Below are positions 6,730 to 14,347 of a DNA stretch of 14,995 nt, piece after piece. How positions within the stretch are numbered: the first letter of the stretch is position 1; each line of letters starts with the position of its first letter. The notes under the pieces were generated by a model. It searched no databases. It was not told the DNA's origin and worked only from the letters and a program-made list of their open reading frames with translations. Location of the stretch: contig JAGTWP010000001.1 of the NCBI GenBank assembly GCA_018260755.1, positions 42,730 through 57,724 on the forward strand, given 5' to 3'. Source of the DNA: Candidatus Altarchaeum sp. (lineage in GTDB: Archaea > Altiarchaeota > Altiarchaeia > Altiarchaeales > Altiarchaeaceae). The position numbers and the translations under genes were made by a program.

Positions 6730-7962
6730 TTATTTTATTTTTTCAAAAATTTCTTTTGCATAATCCATAGTGATTTTTTTATCTTTTATCATGATTTTCA
6801 CAATTTTATCTGCAATTTCGATAGGAACTCCTGCACTTATAGCAACATTCCTTGCATGCAATTCCATATGACCTCTTTGAATTCCTTCCGTTGCCAAAGC
6901 CCTCAATGCCGCTAAATTTTGTGCTAGTCCGAGAGAGACCGCAATTCCTGCAAGTTCTCCTGCTGATTTCACATTTAAAATTTTTAAATTTGTTCTCGCC
7001 TGCGGATGAATCTTTGTTGCTCCTCCAATTGTTCCGACTGCCATTGGCATTGCAATACTTCCGACTAAATTTCCGTCTTTATCTTTGCTGTAATGTGTTA
7101 ACGGAGCATATCCTTGCATTGCAGCATAACTGTGTGCTCCTGCCTCAATTGCCCTGAAATCATTTCCCGTTGCTATTATCAAAGCATCAATTCCGTTCAT
7201 TATACCCTTGTTGTGGGTAGCACATCTAAAAATATCACTTTCTGCAAACTCGTAAGCTTTTAAAATTTTATCAACGACTTCCTCACCTCCCAATGCATCT
7301 TTATCATAAGTTGCATAAGAGTATGCCTTTCTATATATCGCCAGATTTGTAATAATTCTTAATAAAACATTCCCTCCTGTTAGTTCTTCTATTTTTTCTT
7401 TAACCTTTTCCGTCATTGTATTTACCGCATTTGCTCCCATAGCATCCCTGCAATCAACTAGTAAATGGACAACTAACATACCCTCATCAATTTTCCGCAC
7501 TTCAATGTCTTTGCACCCTCCCCCGAATTTTACTAATGTAGCATCGCAGGTATTTGCGAGTTCAATTATTTCCTTTTTATGTCTTAAAATTTCAATCTGT
7601 GCCACTTCAACATCATCTAAATTGAGCACCTGAATTTGTCCGAGCATGAACGGCTCATCCGCATACGCTGTAAATCCGCCTTTAATCCGTGCAATTTTTG
7701 CTGCGTTTGAGGCAGCTGCAATAACCGATGCTTCTTCTATTGCCATCGGAATTAAATAGTCCTTTCCATTTATCAGAAAATTTGTTGCTATTCCCAAAGG
7801 TAATTCATAAGTTCCGATTACATTTTCAGCCATTTTATCTGCAATGTTTGTTAAATTTCCATTGTAATATAAAATTTCTTCATCAGTTAAATTTGCAAGT
7901 TCCTTAATCGTTTTCCGCCTTTCATCAAGAGACATCTTGTATAATTGTATTTTTGAATCCAT
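6730..7962 (-). CDS. hmgA: hydroxymethylglutaryl-CoA reductase, class II
   Basis: A 410-residue enzyme that reduces HMG-CoA to mevalonate, the committed step to isoprenoids and hence archaeal lipids. Its sequence follows the class II (bacterial and Archaeoglobus-type) form rather than the class I form of most archaea: ENVIGTYELPLGIATNFLIN, IPMAIEEASVIAAASNAAK, FGGGCKDIEV, VDCRDAMGANAVNTM, ATHNKGIMNGIDALI, GNDFRAIEAGAHSYA and TEGIQRGHMELHARN. Catalytic residues by analogy with the Pseudomonas mevalonii enzyme are Glu76 or Glu77, Lys252, Asp268 and His365; the Lys-to-Asp spacing of 16 is conserved. No membrane segment is present, so it is cytosolic. The cofactor (NADH or NADPH) cannot be read with certainty. 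It is 15 bp upstream of lonB and 91 bp downstream of hef, with an A/T-rich leader that may hold a promoter. The start is the first Met, giving family length. Confidence 0.96.
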   Translation of the reverse strand: MDSKIQLYKMSLDERRKTIKELANLTDEEILYYNGNLTNIADKMAENVIGTYELPLGIATNFLINGKDYLIPMAIEEASVIAAASNAAKIARIKGGFTAYADEPFMLGQIQVLNLDDVEVAQIEILRHKKEIIELANTCDATLVKFGGGCKDIEVRKIDEGMLVVHLLVDCRDAMGANAVNTMTEKVKEKIEELTGGNVLLRIITNLAIYRKAYSYATYDKDALGGEEVVDKILKAYEFAESDIFRCATHNKGIMNGIDALIIATGNDFRAIEAGAHSYAAMQGYAPLTHYSKDKDGNLVGSIAMPMAVGTIGGATKIHPQARTNLKILNVKSAGELAGIAVSLGLAQNLAALRALATEGIQRGHMELHARNVAISAGVPIEIADKIVKIMIKDKKITMDYAKEIFEKIK

Positions 7963-8053
7963 TTTAGGGTTAAAATTTTTATTTTTATTTTATTGATGTT
8001 TTTCCTTTTGAAAAATTTGTTATTCTACAATAATAAATTAATATTGTATTTAA

Positions 8054-10510
8054 TTATTTCTCTTTTTTATACTCTGAATGTGTAACCTTAAAAATTTCTT
8101 CCGCCTTTTTTAAGCCAATTCCTTCAACCTTCATCAATACCTTAACCCCTGCATTTGCAATTTTCTTTACTGTCTTAAAATACCTAAGTAAATTTTCAGC
8201 GAGTACAACAGATACATTAGGAAGTGATTCAACCATCAAAAGTTGTCTTTCATTGATAGTGTATGCTCTTTTCTCACCGATTAAAGCAACATGCTTTTTC
8301 TTTTCTTCCTGTTCCCTTTTTGCAATGGCAATCAGCATTTCCGCTGTTTCTTCCTCATTCTTTGTCGGAATGATACAAATTTTAAAGTCAGTTGCAAGCG
8401 AAGCAATTGCTCCTCTTATTGCATTAGGATGAATGCCCCTTGCAGAAAAATTTATCTCTCCTTCGATTAGCATAAGCGGAATTTCAAAATTTCTCGCTAA
8501 ATTTCCCGCCTGATCAAGCAGTCGTCTATCTATAATTGACTGTAAGAAATCACCTGCTGTTTTTCTCTCAACGCAAACATTTTCGCTCAATATATAATCC
8601 CCTACTTCTAACTGCTTAACCACAACATTTGCCTTTTCGTTTAAAATTTTAAAAATTTCAGTGTTTCGCTCCCTTACATCAACATAAATCGTAATTAGTT
8701 TATTTCCGTCTTTGTTTGTTTCGCCTTTATTTGTTTCGCCTTTATTTGTTTCGTCTTTATTTGTTTCGTCTTTATTTATTATATTATCTTTGTTGTAATT
8801 TTCATCCTCTTTGTTATTAGAATTGTTATTAGGATTGCTATTAGAATTGCTATTAGAATTGCTATTAGAATTGCTATTAGAATTGCTATTAGAATTGTTA
8901 TTAGAATTGCTATTAGAATTGTTATTAGAATAGAATAAAATACTTTGCTGTGCCTGCTCCTTTTGCATCTCTTTTTCTATCCCGTTTTTTCCTGATGCCT
9001 GAAATTTTGTTAAATATTTCTTCATCTTTCTTTCCTTTGAAATTGAACTCCAGTAATACCCCTCATCCCTTGTATTTTTCGCCATCAGAATTATTACCTT
9101 TCCTTCAAACATTCTTCCCGTTCTCCCCCGTCTTTGTATTGTTCTTATTCCACTTGGAATCGGCTCGTAAAATATTACAACATCAACCTTAGGAATATCC
9201 AGACCTTCTTCTGCAACAGAAGTGGCGATTAGCACATTAAATTCATTATTCTTAAACCTTTCAAGTGCTGCAACCTGCTCTTTCTGGGTCATTCCCTTGT
9301 CATTATCTCTGCTTGCCTGTCCGATAAATTTCTCACATTTTAGGTTGTTGTTTGTCAAAATTTCATAAATTTTTTCAGCCGTATCTCTATATTGTGTGAA
9401 AAGCAAAATTTTCTTATTTTTTACATCCTCCGAACTACCAATCTCTTCCTTTAAAATTTTTAATATGGCATCTAACTTCGGATGGTCTGTTTTTGTATCA
9501 TACAAAATTTTAACGTTTTCACAAATTTTCTTCATACTTTCATCCGAAAATAATTCTTTCACACCTTTGCCTTTTTGCAGATTCATCCGTTCAAGATACT
9601 TATATAATGTCCAGATTCCCTGCGTCTCTATAAGTTCAAGGCCATAATGAAGTTTTATAATTTTTGCAACCAGTGATGCAGCATCAAAATTTCCGTTCCC
9701 GCGTAATATATCATTCCTTATTCTTTCCTGAATGCCTAATAAGTCCTTTTTGTTAATATTTGTAAGGTTAATAGTATCAATATAATTCATGTCCTTTAAC
9801 TGTTTCAGGTAAAATTTAAGCAAATACGCAATGTTATCTCTTATTCCTTTAAATTTTTCTGGTAGTTCAACCTTTACCCATTCTTCCTCTACCTTCATTA
9901 TGTATGGTTTAACATCAGCATCATTTTCTGTTCGTATCTCAACCGCCTGTATGAATAAATTTTTTGAAATTTCCGAAATTTTTTTAATATCCGACGAAGG
10001 AGAAGCACTTAATCCCATAATTAATGGCTCTTTCGCTTTTTTCATATATTCACCTGCAATGAAACCATAAGCATAATTTCCTACTGCTTTATGCGCTTCA
10101 TCAAAAACGATAAAAGAAACATCCTCTAAATTTAACTTTTTCATTATTTCATTGTCTATTGTCTGTGGTGTTGCAAGAATGACCCTTGAATTTTTCCATA
10201 ATTCCTCACGCTTATTTGTCGGTGTTGCCGATGTGAATATTGAAATTTCATCTGCCCTTAAATTTAAAATTTGCCTGAAAGTAGCGGCATGCTGTACAGC
10301 AAGTGGTTTAGTGGGAGCTAAAAAAAGAACCTTTGAATTGCTAAATTTATACAAACGGTGTGCGGCAACAATTACCGCAATCAAGGTTTTTCCAAGTCCT
10401 GTCGGAAGTACAACAATTGTATTTTTGTTTGCAGATGTTGCAATTATCGCTTCCTGATACTTTCGCAGCTCAACGGTGTCCGGCTTTATGAGGGGATGGG
10501 TGAGGAACAT
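8054..10510 (-). CDS. hef: Hef: SF2 helicase fused to XPF-family nuclease
   Basis: An 818-residue protein of the archaeal Hef/FANCM-like type that processes stalled forks and branched DNA. The N-terminus MFLTHPLIKPDTVELRKYQE is typical. Helicase motifs are Walker A PTGLGKT (36-42), DEAH (137-140), SAS (168-170), the second RecA domain with SVAEEGLDIP (431-440) and motif VI QRRGRTGR (459-466). The XPF nuclease domain spans about 604-735, with DVRER (611-615), GDY (637-639) and ERKTAGDF (648-655), the GDxnERKx3D signature. A tandem helix-hairpin-helix domain follows (about 750-812, VEGIGLKKAEEI). Between helicase and nuclease lies a linker of almost pure Ser-Asn (529-566) and then KDETN/KGETN pentapeptides (580-599), both encoded by DNA tandem repeats. 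A disordered linker here is known for Hef, but this composition is extreme. It is divergent from prs. Helicase and nuclease motifs all look intact. Confidence 0.97.
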   Translation of the reverse strand: MFLTHPLIKPDTVELRKYQEAIIATSANKNTIVVLPTGLGKTLIAVIVAAHRLYKFSNSKVLFLAPTKPLAVQHAATFRQILNLRADEISIFTSATPTNKREELWKNSRVILATPQTIDNEIMKKLNLEDVSFIVFDEAHKAVGNYAYGFIAGEYMKKAKEPLIMGLSASPSSDIKKISEISKNLFIQAVEIRTENDADVKPYIMKVEEEWVKVELPEKFKGIRDNIAYLLKFYLKQLKDMNYIDTINLTNINKKDLLGIQERIRNDILRGNGNFDAASLVAKIIKLHYGLELIETQGIWTLYKYLERMNLQKGKGVKELFSDESMKKICENVKILYDTKTDHPKLDAILKILKEEIGSSEDVKNKKILLFTQYRDTAEKIYEILTNNNLKCEKFIGQASRDNDKGMTQKEQVAALERFKNNEFNVLIATSVAEEGLDIPKVDVVIFYEPIPSGIRTIQRRGRTGRMFEGKVIILMAKNTRDEGYYWSSISKERKMKKYLTKFQASGKNGIEKEMQKEQAQQSILFYSNNNSNSNSNNNSNSNSNSNSNSNSNSNSNSNPNNNSNNKEDENYNKDNIINKDETNKDETNKGETNKGETNKDGNKLITIYVDVRERNTEIFKILNEKANVVVKQLEVGDYILSENVCVERKTAGDFLQSIIDRRLLDQAGNLARNFEIPLMLIEGEINFSARGIHPNAIRGAIASLATDFKICIIPTKNEEETAEMLIAIAKREQEEKKKHVALIGEKRAYTINERQLLMVESLPNVSVVLAENLLRYFKTVKKIANAGVKVLMKVEGIGLKKAEEIFKVTHSEYKKEK
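8715..8774. repeat. 15-bp tandem repeat in hef, 4 copies
   Basis: Four consecutive units of tttgtttcgycttta (8715-8729, 8730-8744, 8745-8759, 8760-8774), differing only at one pyrimidine. The unit is five codons, so the reading frame is kept; it encodes the KDETN/KGETN pentapeptides in the Hef linker. Confidence 0.95.
8816..8930. repeat. 12-bp tandem repeat in hef, 9 copies
   Basis: Nine contiguous 12-bp units of attagaattgct or one-base variants run from 8816 to 8923, with a partial unit after. The unit is four codons (Ser-Asn-Ser-Asn on the minus strand), giving the poly-Ser-Asn linker of Hef. The uniformity of the third-base choices points to recent slippage expansion rather than selection on composition alone. 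Confidence 0.95.
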
Positions 10511-10620
10511 TTAATTTAAATTTAATAAATTTAATAAATTTGATAATTTTTGGTTTTATTAATTTTTATTTACAATTTATTAATAATATATCCATTTATT
10601 ATATCAATTTATTTTTTAAA
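10511..10620. promoter_or_regulatory. divergent promoter region between hef and prs
   Basis: A 110-bp stretch of almost only A and T between two divergent starts. TATA-like stretches include taataatatatcc near 10579-10591 and ttattatatcaa near 10597-10608 for prs, and runs of aatttaataaattt at 10515-10540 for hef. Exact promoter boxes cannot be fixed because the whole spacer is AT-rich. Confidence 0.35.
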
Positions 10621-11511
10621 ATGTATGTCTTTGAATTCGGATTTAATGTTGGGCAAAAATTACGGGAAAAAGATACAAATTTAGATGTTAATAAGGGAGA
10701 AATTTTGTTGAAGGAATTTCCCGACGGCGAGTTCTATGCAAGAGTAATCAGCAATATTGAAAACGAGGATTGTGTTGTTGTTAAGAGTGTTTACAATAAT
10801 GAAGAACTCGTGAGGGCGATTTTAATATTGGATGCAATAAAAAAATGTAAACCGAAAAGCATAATTATTGCTGCTCCGTATTTGGTTTATATGAGGCAGG
10901 ACAAAATTTTTCTGAATGGTGAAGCGTTGAGTGCAGAAATTGTGTTAAAAGAGCTGAAAAATTATGCATCTCAAATTTTTCTTATAAATTCCCACAACCA
11001 ACAGTTCAGGAAAAAGGAAAAATTTAAATACATGGGAATTGAAATTTACAACATTGACGCATTTTCGGAGATCACGAAATATTTTAAAAATTTAAAAAAT
11101 CCGAAAGTCATAGCGCCGGATGAAGGGGCGTCGGATACAGCTAAAGAATGTGCAAAAATTTTAAAATGCGAAAGCGATTATCTTGTAAAAATAAGAGACA
11201 GAATAACGGGAAAAGTAGTGACAGAGGATAAAAATTTAGGTATTGAAGGAAAGGATGTTTTAATAGCAGATGATATAATTTCAAGCGGAGGAACGATGAT
11301 TGAAGCGTTGAAGATCATAAGAAAACAAAATCCGGCAAGTATAAATTTGGCATGCGTTCACGGTGTGTTTTGTGATGCGGAAAATTTCTTAATGTTGAGA
11401 ATTCTTGCCGACGAACTCGTTGCAACAAATTCAATTCCGAATAAAGTAGGCAAAATTGATTTAAGCGAATTGATTGCAAAAGAGCTGATAAAAAATTTAA
11501 TTAACAAGTAA
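10621..11511 (+). CDS. prs: ribose-phosphate pyrophosphokinase (PRPP synthetase)
   Basis: A 296-residue enzyme that transfers pyrophosphate from ATP to ribose 5-phosphate, giving PRPP for purine, pyrimidine and histidine synthesis. It shows KEFPDGEFYARV (31-42), the YMRQDK loop (90-95) close to the usual Y-x-RQDR, PDEGASDTAK (166-175) in the place of the PD-x-G motif, and the PRPP-binding loop DDIISSGGTM (217-226). The usual D-x-H-S-like block is INSHN (122-126). Size and short flexible loops fit archaeal class III-like PRPP synthetases. I start it at the ATG at 10621, where family similarity begins (MYVFEFGFNVGQKL). An in-frame ATG at 10540 would only add a hydrophobic stretch translated from the AT-rich spacer. 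It converges with pcc1, with 13 bp between the stops. Confidence 0.95.
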   Translation: MYVFEFGFNVGQKLREKDTNLDVNKGEILLKEFPDGEFYARVISNIENEDCVVVKSVYNNEELVRAILILDAIKKCKPKSIIIAAPYLVYMRQDKIFLNGEALSAEIVLKELKNYASQIFLINSHNQQFRKKEKFKYMGIEIYNIDAFSEITKYFKNLKNPKVIAPDEGASDTAKECAKILKCESDYLVKIRDRITGKVVTEDKNLGIEGKDVLIADDIISSGGTMIEALKIIRKQNPASINLACVHGVFCDAENFLMLRILADELVATNSIPNKVGKIDLSELIAKELIKNLINK

Positions 11512-11524
11512 ATACCAACAAAAT

Positions 11525-11761
11525 TTAAATTTCCAAAATTTTTTCAGCTAAATTTTGTGTTTTAAACAAATCGTGAATCGTACTATTTAATGTCTTCAGA
11601 TTATCGCATTTTATCTTGGTAATAAGCATGAACTTATCCGCATCATAAAATGTAAAGATATCCAAACGATCAGAATGGATATTGTCAAAATTTACGACCT
11701 TACTTAAAACATCTCCCTTCTTGGTATCTTTAACTTCAGAATAAATTTCCACATAATGCAT
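11525..11761 (-). CDS. Pcc1-like KEOPS complex subunit (probable)
   Basis: A 78-residue protein starting MHYVEIYSEVKD. The C-terminal half reads KCDNLKTLNSTIHDLF followed by LAEKILEI, which matches the Pcc1 pattern (a strand, then D-L-x-x-L-R/N-x-x-x-N/H and a helix). Pcc1 is the dimerisation subunit of KEOPS, which installs t6A on ANN-decoding tRNAs. The position supports this: in many archaea pcc1 lies near rps15 (often with a DHH/RecJ-like gene and rps3ae), and here it is the next gene after rps15, 111 bp downstream. The start is the ATG at 11761. An upstream in-frame ATG at 11851 would add thirty residues of Phe/Tyr/Ile-rich sequence that is only translated repeat DNA. The match is by eye and the protein is short, so confidence is moderate; no symbol is assigned. 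Confidence 0.65.
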   Translation of the reverse strand: MHYVEIYSEVKDTKKGDVLSKVVNFDNIHSDRLDIFTFYDADKFMLITKIKCDNLKTLNSTIHDLFKTQNLAEKILEI

Positions 11762-11786
11762 ATTTCTTAGGTTAAATGTTAAAAAA

Positions 11787-11841
11787 GAAATATAAAAGAA
11801 ATATAAAAATATAAAAGAAATATAAAAAAAGAAATATAAAA
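11787..11841. repeat. 11-bp imperfect tandem repeat upstream of pcc1-like gene
   Basis: The 11-mer gaaatataaaa occurs exactly at 11787, 11798, 11817 and 11831, with truncated units between. It lies in the spacer between rps15 and the pcc1-like gene. On the minus strand it reads as repeated ttttatatttc: a pyrimidine-rich tract with TATA-like cores that could act as a promoter or as a T-rich terminator for rps15. Neither role can be proved here. Confidence 0.85.
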
Positions 11842-11872
11842 AATACAGCAATGCAAAAGATTATGCTTCCGC

Positions 11873-12340
11873 TTATACCTCATATATCATCTTATCAGGT
11901 TCGTATTTCCAGGATGCAGGTAAAACCTTTTCTCTTATATAGTATTTGGCAAGTCGTTTGACTTTTGACTCTGTTAATAACAAACTCCTTTTGTTATGAA
12001 TGTCTTTTTTATGAATTGCCAAGTGTTTTCTTAATATTACTGCTTTTTTCATCAAATTATGTATATCTTCCGGAATCTGCGGACCAACATTATTTTCCTT
12101 TAAGACCTTTCCCAACTTCTTTCCGAAAAATTCTTTTGATGAAGGAATTCCGTAAATATCCCTTAATTTATGTCCGATTTTACTCTGAAGTTCTCCTGAT
12201 TTTTTCAGTCCTACGATTACATCAGTTATTTTTTCCCTATCATAATTTTCACTATCCATCAGTATCCATGGGGACATTCCAAATTTAACTACTTTCTTGG
12301 ATGATGACTTTCCTTTTCTTTTTGAATACAAGTGTGCCAT
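11873..12340 (-). CDS. rps15: 30S ribosomal protein uS15
   Basis: A 155-residue uS15 of the long archaeal/eukaryotic form, which binds the central domain of 16S rRNA. Signatures are MAHLYSKRKGKSSSKK at the start, the archaeal N-terminal domain with IGHKLRDIYGIPSSKEFFGK, PEDIHNLMKKAVILRKHL, HKKDIHNKRSLLLTESKVKR LAKYY, and PASWKYEPDK at the end. Length is normal. It follows rps9 by 38 bp. In many archaea rps9 is instead followed by rpoN, rpoK and rps2, so the cluster has been joined differently here. The start is the first Met, preceded by an A-rich stretch without a Shine-Dalgarno. Confidence 0.97.
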   Translation of the reverse strand: MAHLYSKRKGKSSSKKVVKFGMSPWILMDSENYDREKITDVIVGLKKSGELQSKIGHKLRDIYGIPSSKEFFGKKLGKVLKENNVGPQIPEDIHNLMKKAVILRKHLAIHKKDIHNKRSLLLTESKVKRLAKYYIREKVLPASWKYEPDKMIYEV

Positions 12341-12378
12341 TTTAAAAAATTTTATCTATGAATGAAATAAATTTATTT

Positions 12379-12783
12379 TTATCTGTATGATTTTTGTCTT
12401 TTGTGTCTCGGACCTTTGTTACTTTGACCTGGCTTATGCGGCTCTGTTTGTCGGACATCATTTACAATCAGTCGCCTGTCATATTCCATATATCTTTTCA
12501 ACAGGACTTCATTTTTGGTATAATCAATCAATGCCCTTGCAATCGCCGAGCGTATCGCATCACTTCTTCCTGAAACCCCACCTCCATGAACATTAATAGA
12601 GATGTTAATTTTGTTCGGGTCAACCAAATCATCGGCAAGTAAAATCGGCTCTTTTATATATTCCCTTAACAATTGCGGTTGATAAACATCTAATGAGGAT
12701 AAATTTATTTTTATTTTGCCGGTTCCTTCTTCTGCATGTGCCCTTGCAACACATTCTTTTCTTTTTGAGGATATTACAACCAT
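12379..12783 (-). CDS. rps9: 30S ribosomal protein uS9
   Basis: A 134-residue uS9, whose basic C-terminal tail reaches the P-site tRNA. It opens SSKRKECVARAHAEEGTGKI, has VHGGGVSGRSDAIRSAIARA, DRRLIVNDVRQTEPHKPGQ and ends GPRHKRQKSYR, close to the universally conserved tail. It follows rpl13 by 35 bp in the conserved eL18-uL13-uS9 order. The start at MVVISSKRKE gives the normal archaeal length. Confidence 0.98.
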   Translation of the reverse strand: MVVISSKRKECVARAHAEEGTGKIKINLSSLDVYQPQLLREYIKEPILLADDLVDPNKINISINVHGGGVSGRSDAIRSAIARALIDYTKNEVLLKRYMEYDRRLIVNDVRQTEPHKPGQSNKGPRHKRQKSYR

Positions 12784-12818
12784 TTTTTTTTCTTAATTAT
12801 ATGATTCTTATTTATTTT

Positions 12819-13289
12819 TTATTTTAAATTTATTTTATTACCTAAAATTTTACAAAATTCCGATACATACACATATCTTTTCAGTTGTTTTTTTTGTATG
12901 TTTTTATCGGAAATTTCATTAATATTTGCAGGATTAAAATTTTTATCAAATTTTATTATCTCTTTTTGCGGAACGCCCATAAATACAATTACATCTTTGA
13001 ACGCTTCCCTACCTCTCGCTCCGTACCTGTTTTTGTTATAGGGCAACATTGCTCTTATGACTCTCTTCACAAAATTATCAGGCCGTTTCATCAGAAAAGG
13101 ACCTTTTTTTGGGTTTCCCCAATTTCTTATACCTAATCTTCTGTCTGTTTCTGTCTGGATTCCTGTTTTTGTTCCAGAAATCAATGCCTTTTCAGCATTA
13201 ACTACTATTACTCTATCTCCCCTCAATGCTCTTTTTGCTACAAAAGATGCCATTCTTCCGAGAACTTGTCCTTCAGCATTTACAATCAT
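12819..13289 (-). CDS. rpl13: 50S ribosomal protein uL13
   Basis: A 156-residue uL13, an early-assembling large-subunit protein. It shows MIVNAEGQVLGRMASFVAKR, KALISGTKTG, the archaeal block NPKKGPFLMKRPDNFVKRV, IRAMLPYNKNRYGARGREAF and VFMGVP. The start lies only 2 bp past the eL18 stop, consistent with co-translation in one operon. The C-terminal portion (FNPANINEISDKNIQKKQLK) is asparagine- and lysine-rich but of ordinary length. Confidence 0.97.
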   Translation of the reverse strand: MIVNAEGQVLGRMASFVAKRALRGDRVIVVNAEKALISGTKTGIQTETDRRLGIRNWGNPKKGPFLMKRPDNFVKRVIRAMLPYNKNRYGARGREAFKDVIVFMGVPQKEIIKFDKNFNPANINEISDKNIQKKQLKRYVYVSEFCKILGNKINLK

Positions 13290-13291
13290 TT

Positions 13292-13657
13292 TTAACCGAT
13301 TATTTTAATATTACTTCCTTTTGGATTTTCATTAAGCAATTCATAAATTGACATTAGTCGCACATTGTTGTTTGTCGTTTTTTGCTTTACGGCTTCTGAA
13401 AACTCAAACGCTGCAATTGTAACTTTATGTGAAATTTCTCCATGCCCAAGCACTTTTCCCGGCACGATGATAACATCTCCTTCATTTGTATTTTTATTTA
13501 TTTTCCACAAATTTACATTTCTCCTGTTTTTCCTTGACCTTGACAATTCCTTAATTACTTTATCCCAAATTCCGTAACTCTTATCCGCATTAAAAATTTT
13601 TAAATCACCTACAAGTTTTACTCTTAATGGATTTGGATTTTTAAATATTCTTGCCAT
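13292..13657 (-). CDS. rpl18e: 50S ribosomal protein eL18
   Basis: A 121-residue eL18, a protein specific to archaeal and eukaryotic large subunits. It contains NPLRVKLVGDLKIF, WDKVIKELSRSRKNRRNVNL, GDVIIVPGKVLGHGEISHKV, TIAAFEFSEAVKQK and ends with the NPKGSNIKIIG block. Length fits the family. It stands between rpoD and rpl13 as in most archaea, 52 bp after rpoD and 2 bp before rpl13. Confidence 0.97.
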   Translation of the reverse strand: MARIFKNPNPLRVKLVGDLKIFNADKSYGIWDKVIKELSRSRKNRRNVNLWKINKNTNEGDVIIVPGKVLGHGEISHKVTIAAFEFSEAVKQKTTNNNVRLMSIYELLNENPKGSNIKIIG

Positions 13658-13709
13658 TTTAAACTTTAAAGTTGTGTTATTTAATTATTAAATTTATTTT
13701 TATTAACAT

Positions 13710-14300
13710 TTATTCGTATGTTGAAACAAACTCCTTAAATTGTTCGTTTTCTTTAATTAATTCATCGCATGCCGCACTTATTAATTCATCAATTTCTAAT
13801 TGTCCGTATGATTCCACAAAAAAGTTAAATTTATTTTCTTTATTATCTTCGTTAATTTCATAACTTGCCAGACCTCCCTGCCATTTTGCATGCTCTCGTC
13901 CTTTTCCAAGTTCTACTGTTGCTTCAAGTTTTATTTGCTGTCCTTTTGAGAGTTTTACTATTGGCATGTTATCATAAACAGGAACAATATCAAGATTACT
14001 TGATTTAAAGTCACTTGTGTAAATGGTTTTCAATTCGTCAGAATCATTTATGACATCAAGCGAAACATTTGTATTTATAAAATTTTTTATATCTGTTTTG
14101 AAAGGTATTAATCCCAATCTGTGAGCAAGTATTTCGTCAGCCAGCGCAGATGAATTCTTATCAATTGTTACCTTTTCTATTGCTGCCATAGGAACATTTG
14201 TAATTATTGCTCTGCGAATGGCGTTTGCCGTTGCTACATTTATACCTTTCATAGTAAATGTTGCAATATTTCCATTCTTTTTGAAGTTTGATATCTCCAT
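13710..14300 (-). CDS. rpoD: DNA-directed RNA polymerase subunit D, short form
   Basis: A 196-residue archaeal RNA polymerase subunit D, the counterpart of bacterial alpha and eukaryotic Rpb3, which dimerises with subunit L to begin assembly. It has GINVATANAIRRAIITNVP (the alpha motif), ALADEILAHRLGLIPF and LGKGREHAKWQGGLASYEIN. In many archaea a ferredoxin-like domain with cysteine clusters follows the AKWQ block. Here the sequence passes directly to FNFFVESYGQLEIDELISA, and the only cysteine is in the final helix. The 3Fe-4S/4Fe-4S domain is therefore absent, a variation known among archaeal D subunits. I choose the ATG at 14300 (MEISNFKKNGNIATF), which matches the family N-terminus. An upstream in-frame ATG at 14345, 2 bp after the rps11 stop, would add 15 basic residues and cannot be excluded. 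Confidence 0.95.
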   Translation of the reverse strand: MEISNFKKNGNIATFTMKGINVATANAIRRAIITNVPMAAIEKVTIDKNSSALADEILAHRLGLIPFKTDIKNFINTNVSLDVINDSDELKTIYTSDFKSSNLDIVPVYDNMPIVKLSKGQQIKLEATVELGKGREHAKWQGGLASYEINEDNKENKFNFFVESYGQLEIDELISAACDELIKENEQFKEFVSTYE

Positions 14301-14347
14301 ATTAAATTTTATTTTAAATTTTTTCTTTTCTCGGTATTTTAACACAT

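Noticed and set aside
10540-10620. Longer prs starting at the ATG at 10540
   Set aside because: The added 27 residues are a hydrophobic translation of the AT-rich divergent spacer, and family similarity starts at 10621.
11762-11851. N-terminal membrane segment on the pcc1-like protein
   Set aside because: The Phe/Tyr/Ile-rich stretch is the translated 11-bp repeat; the ATG at 11761 gives the expected length.
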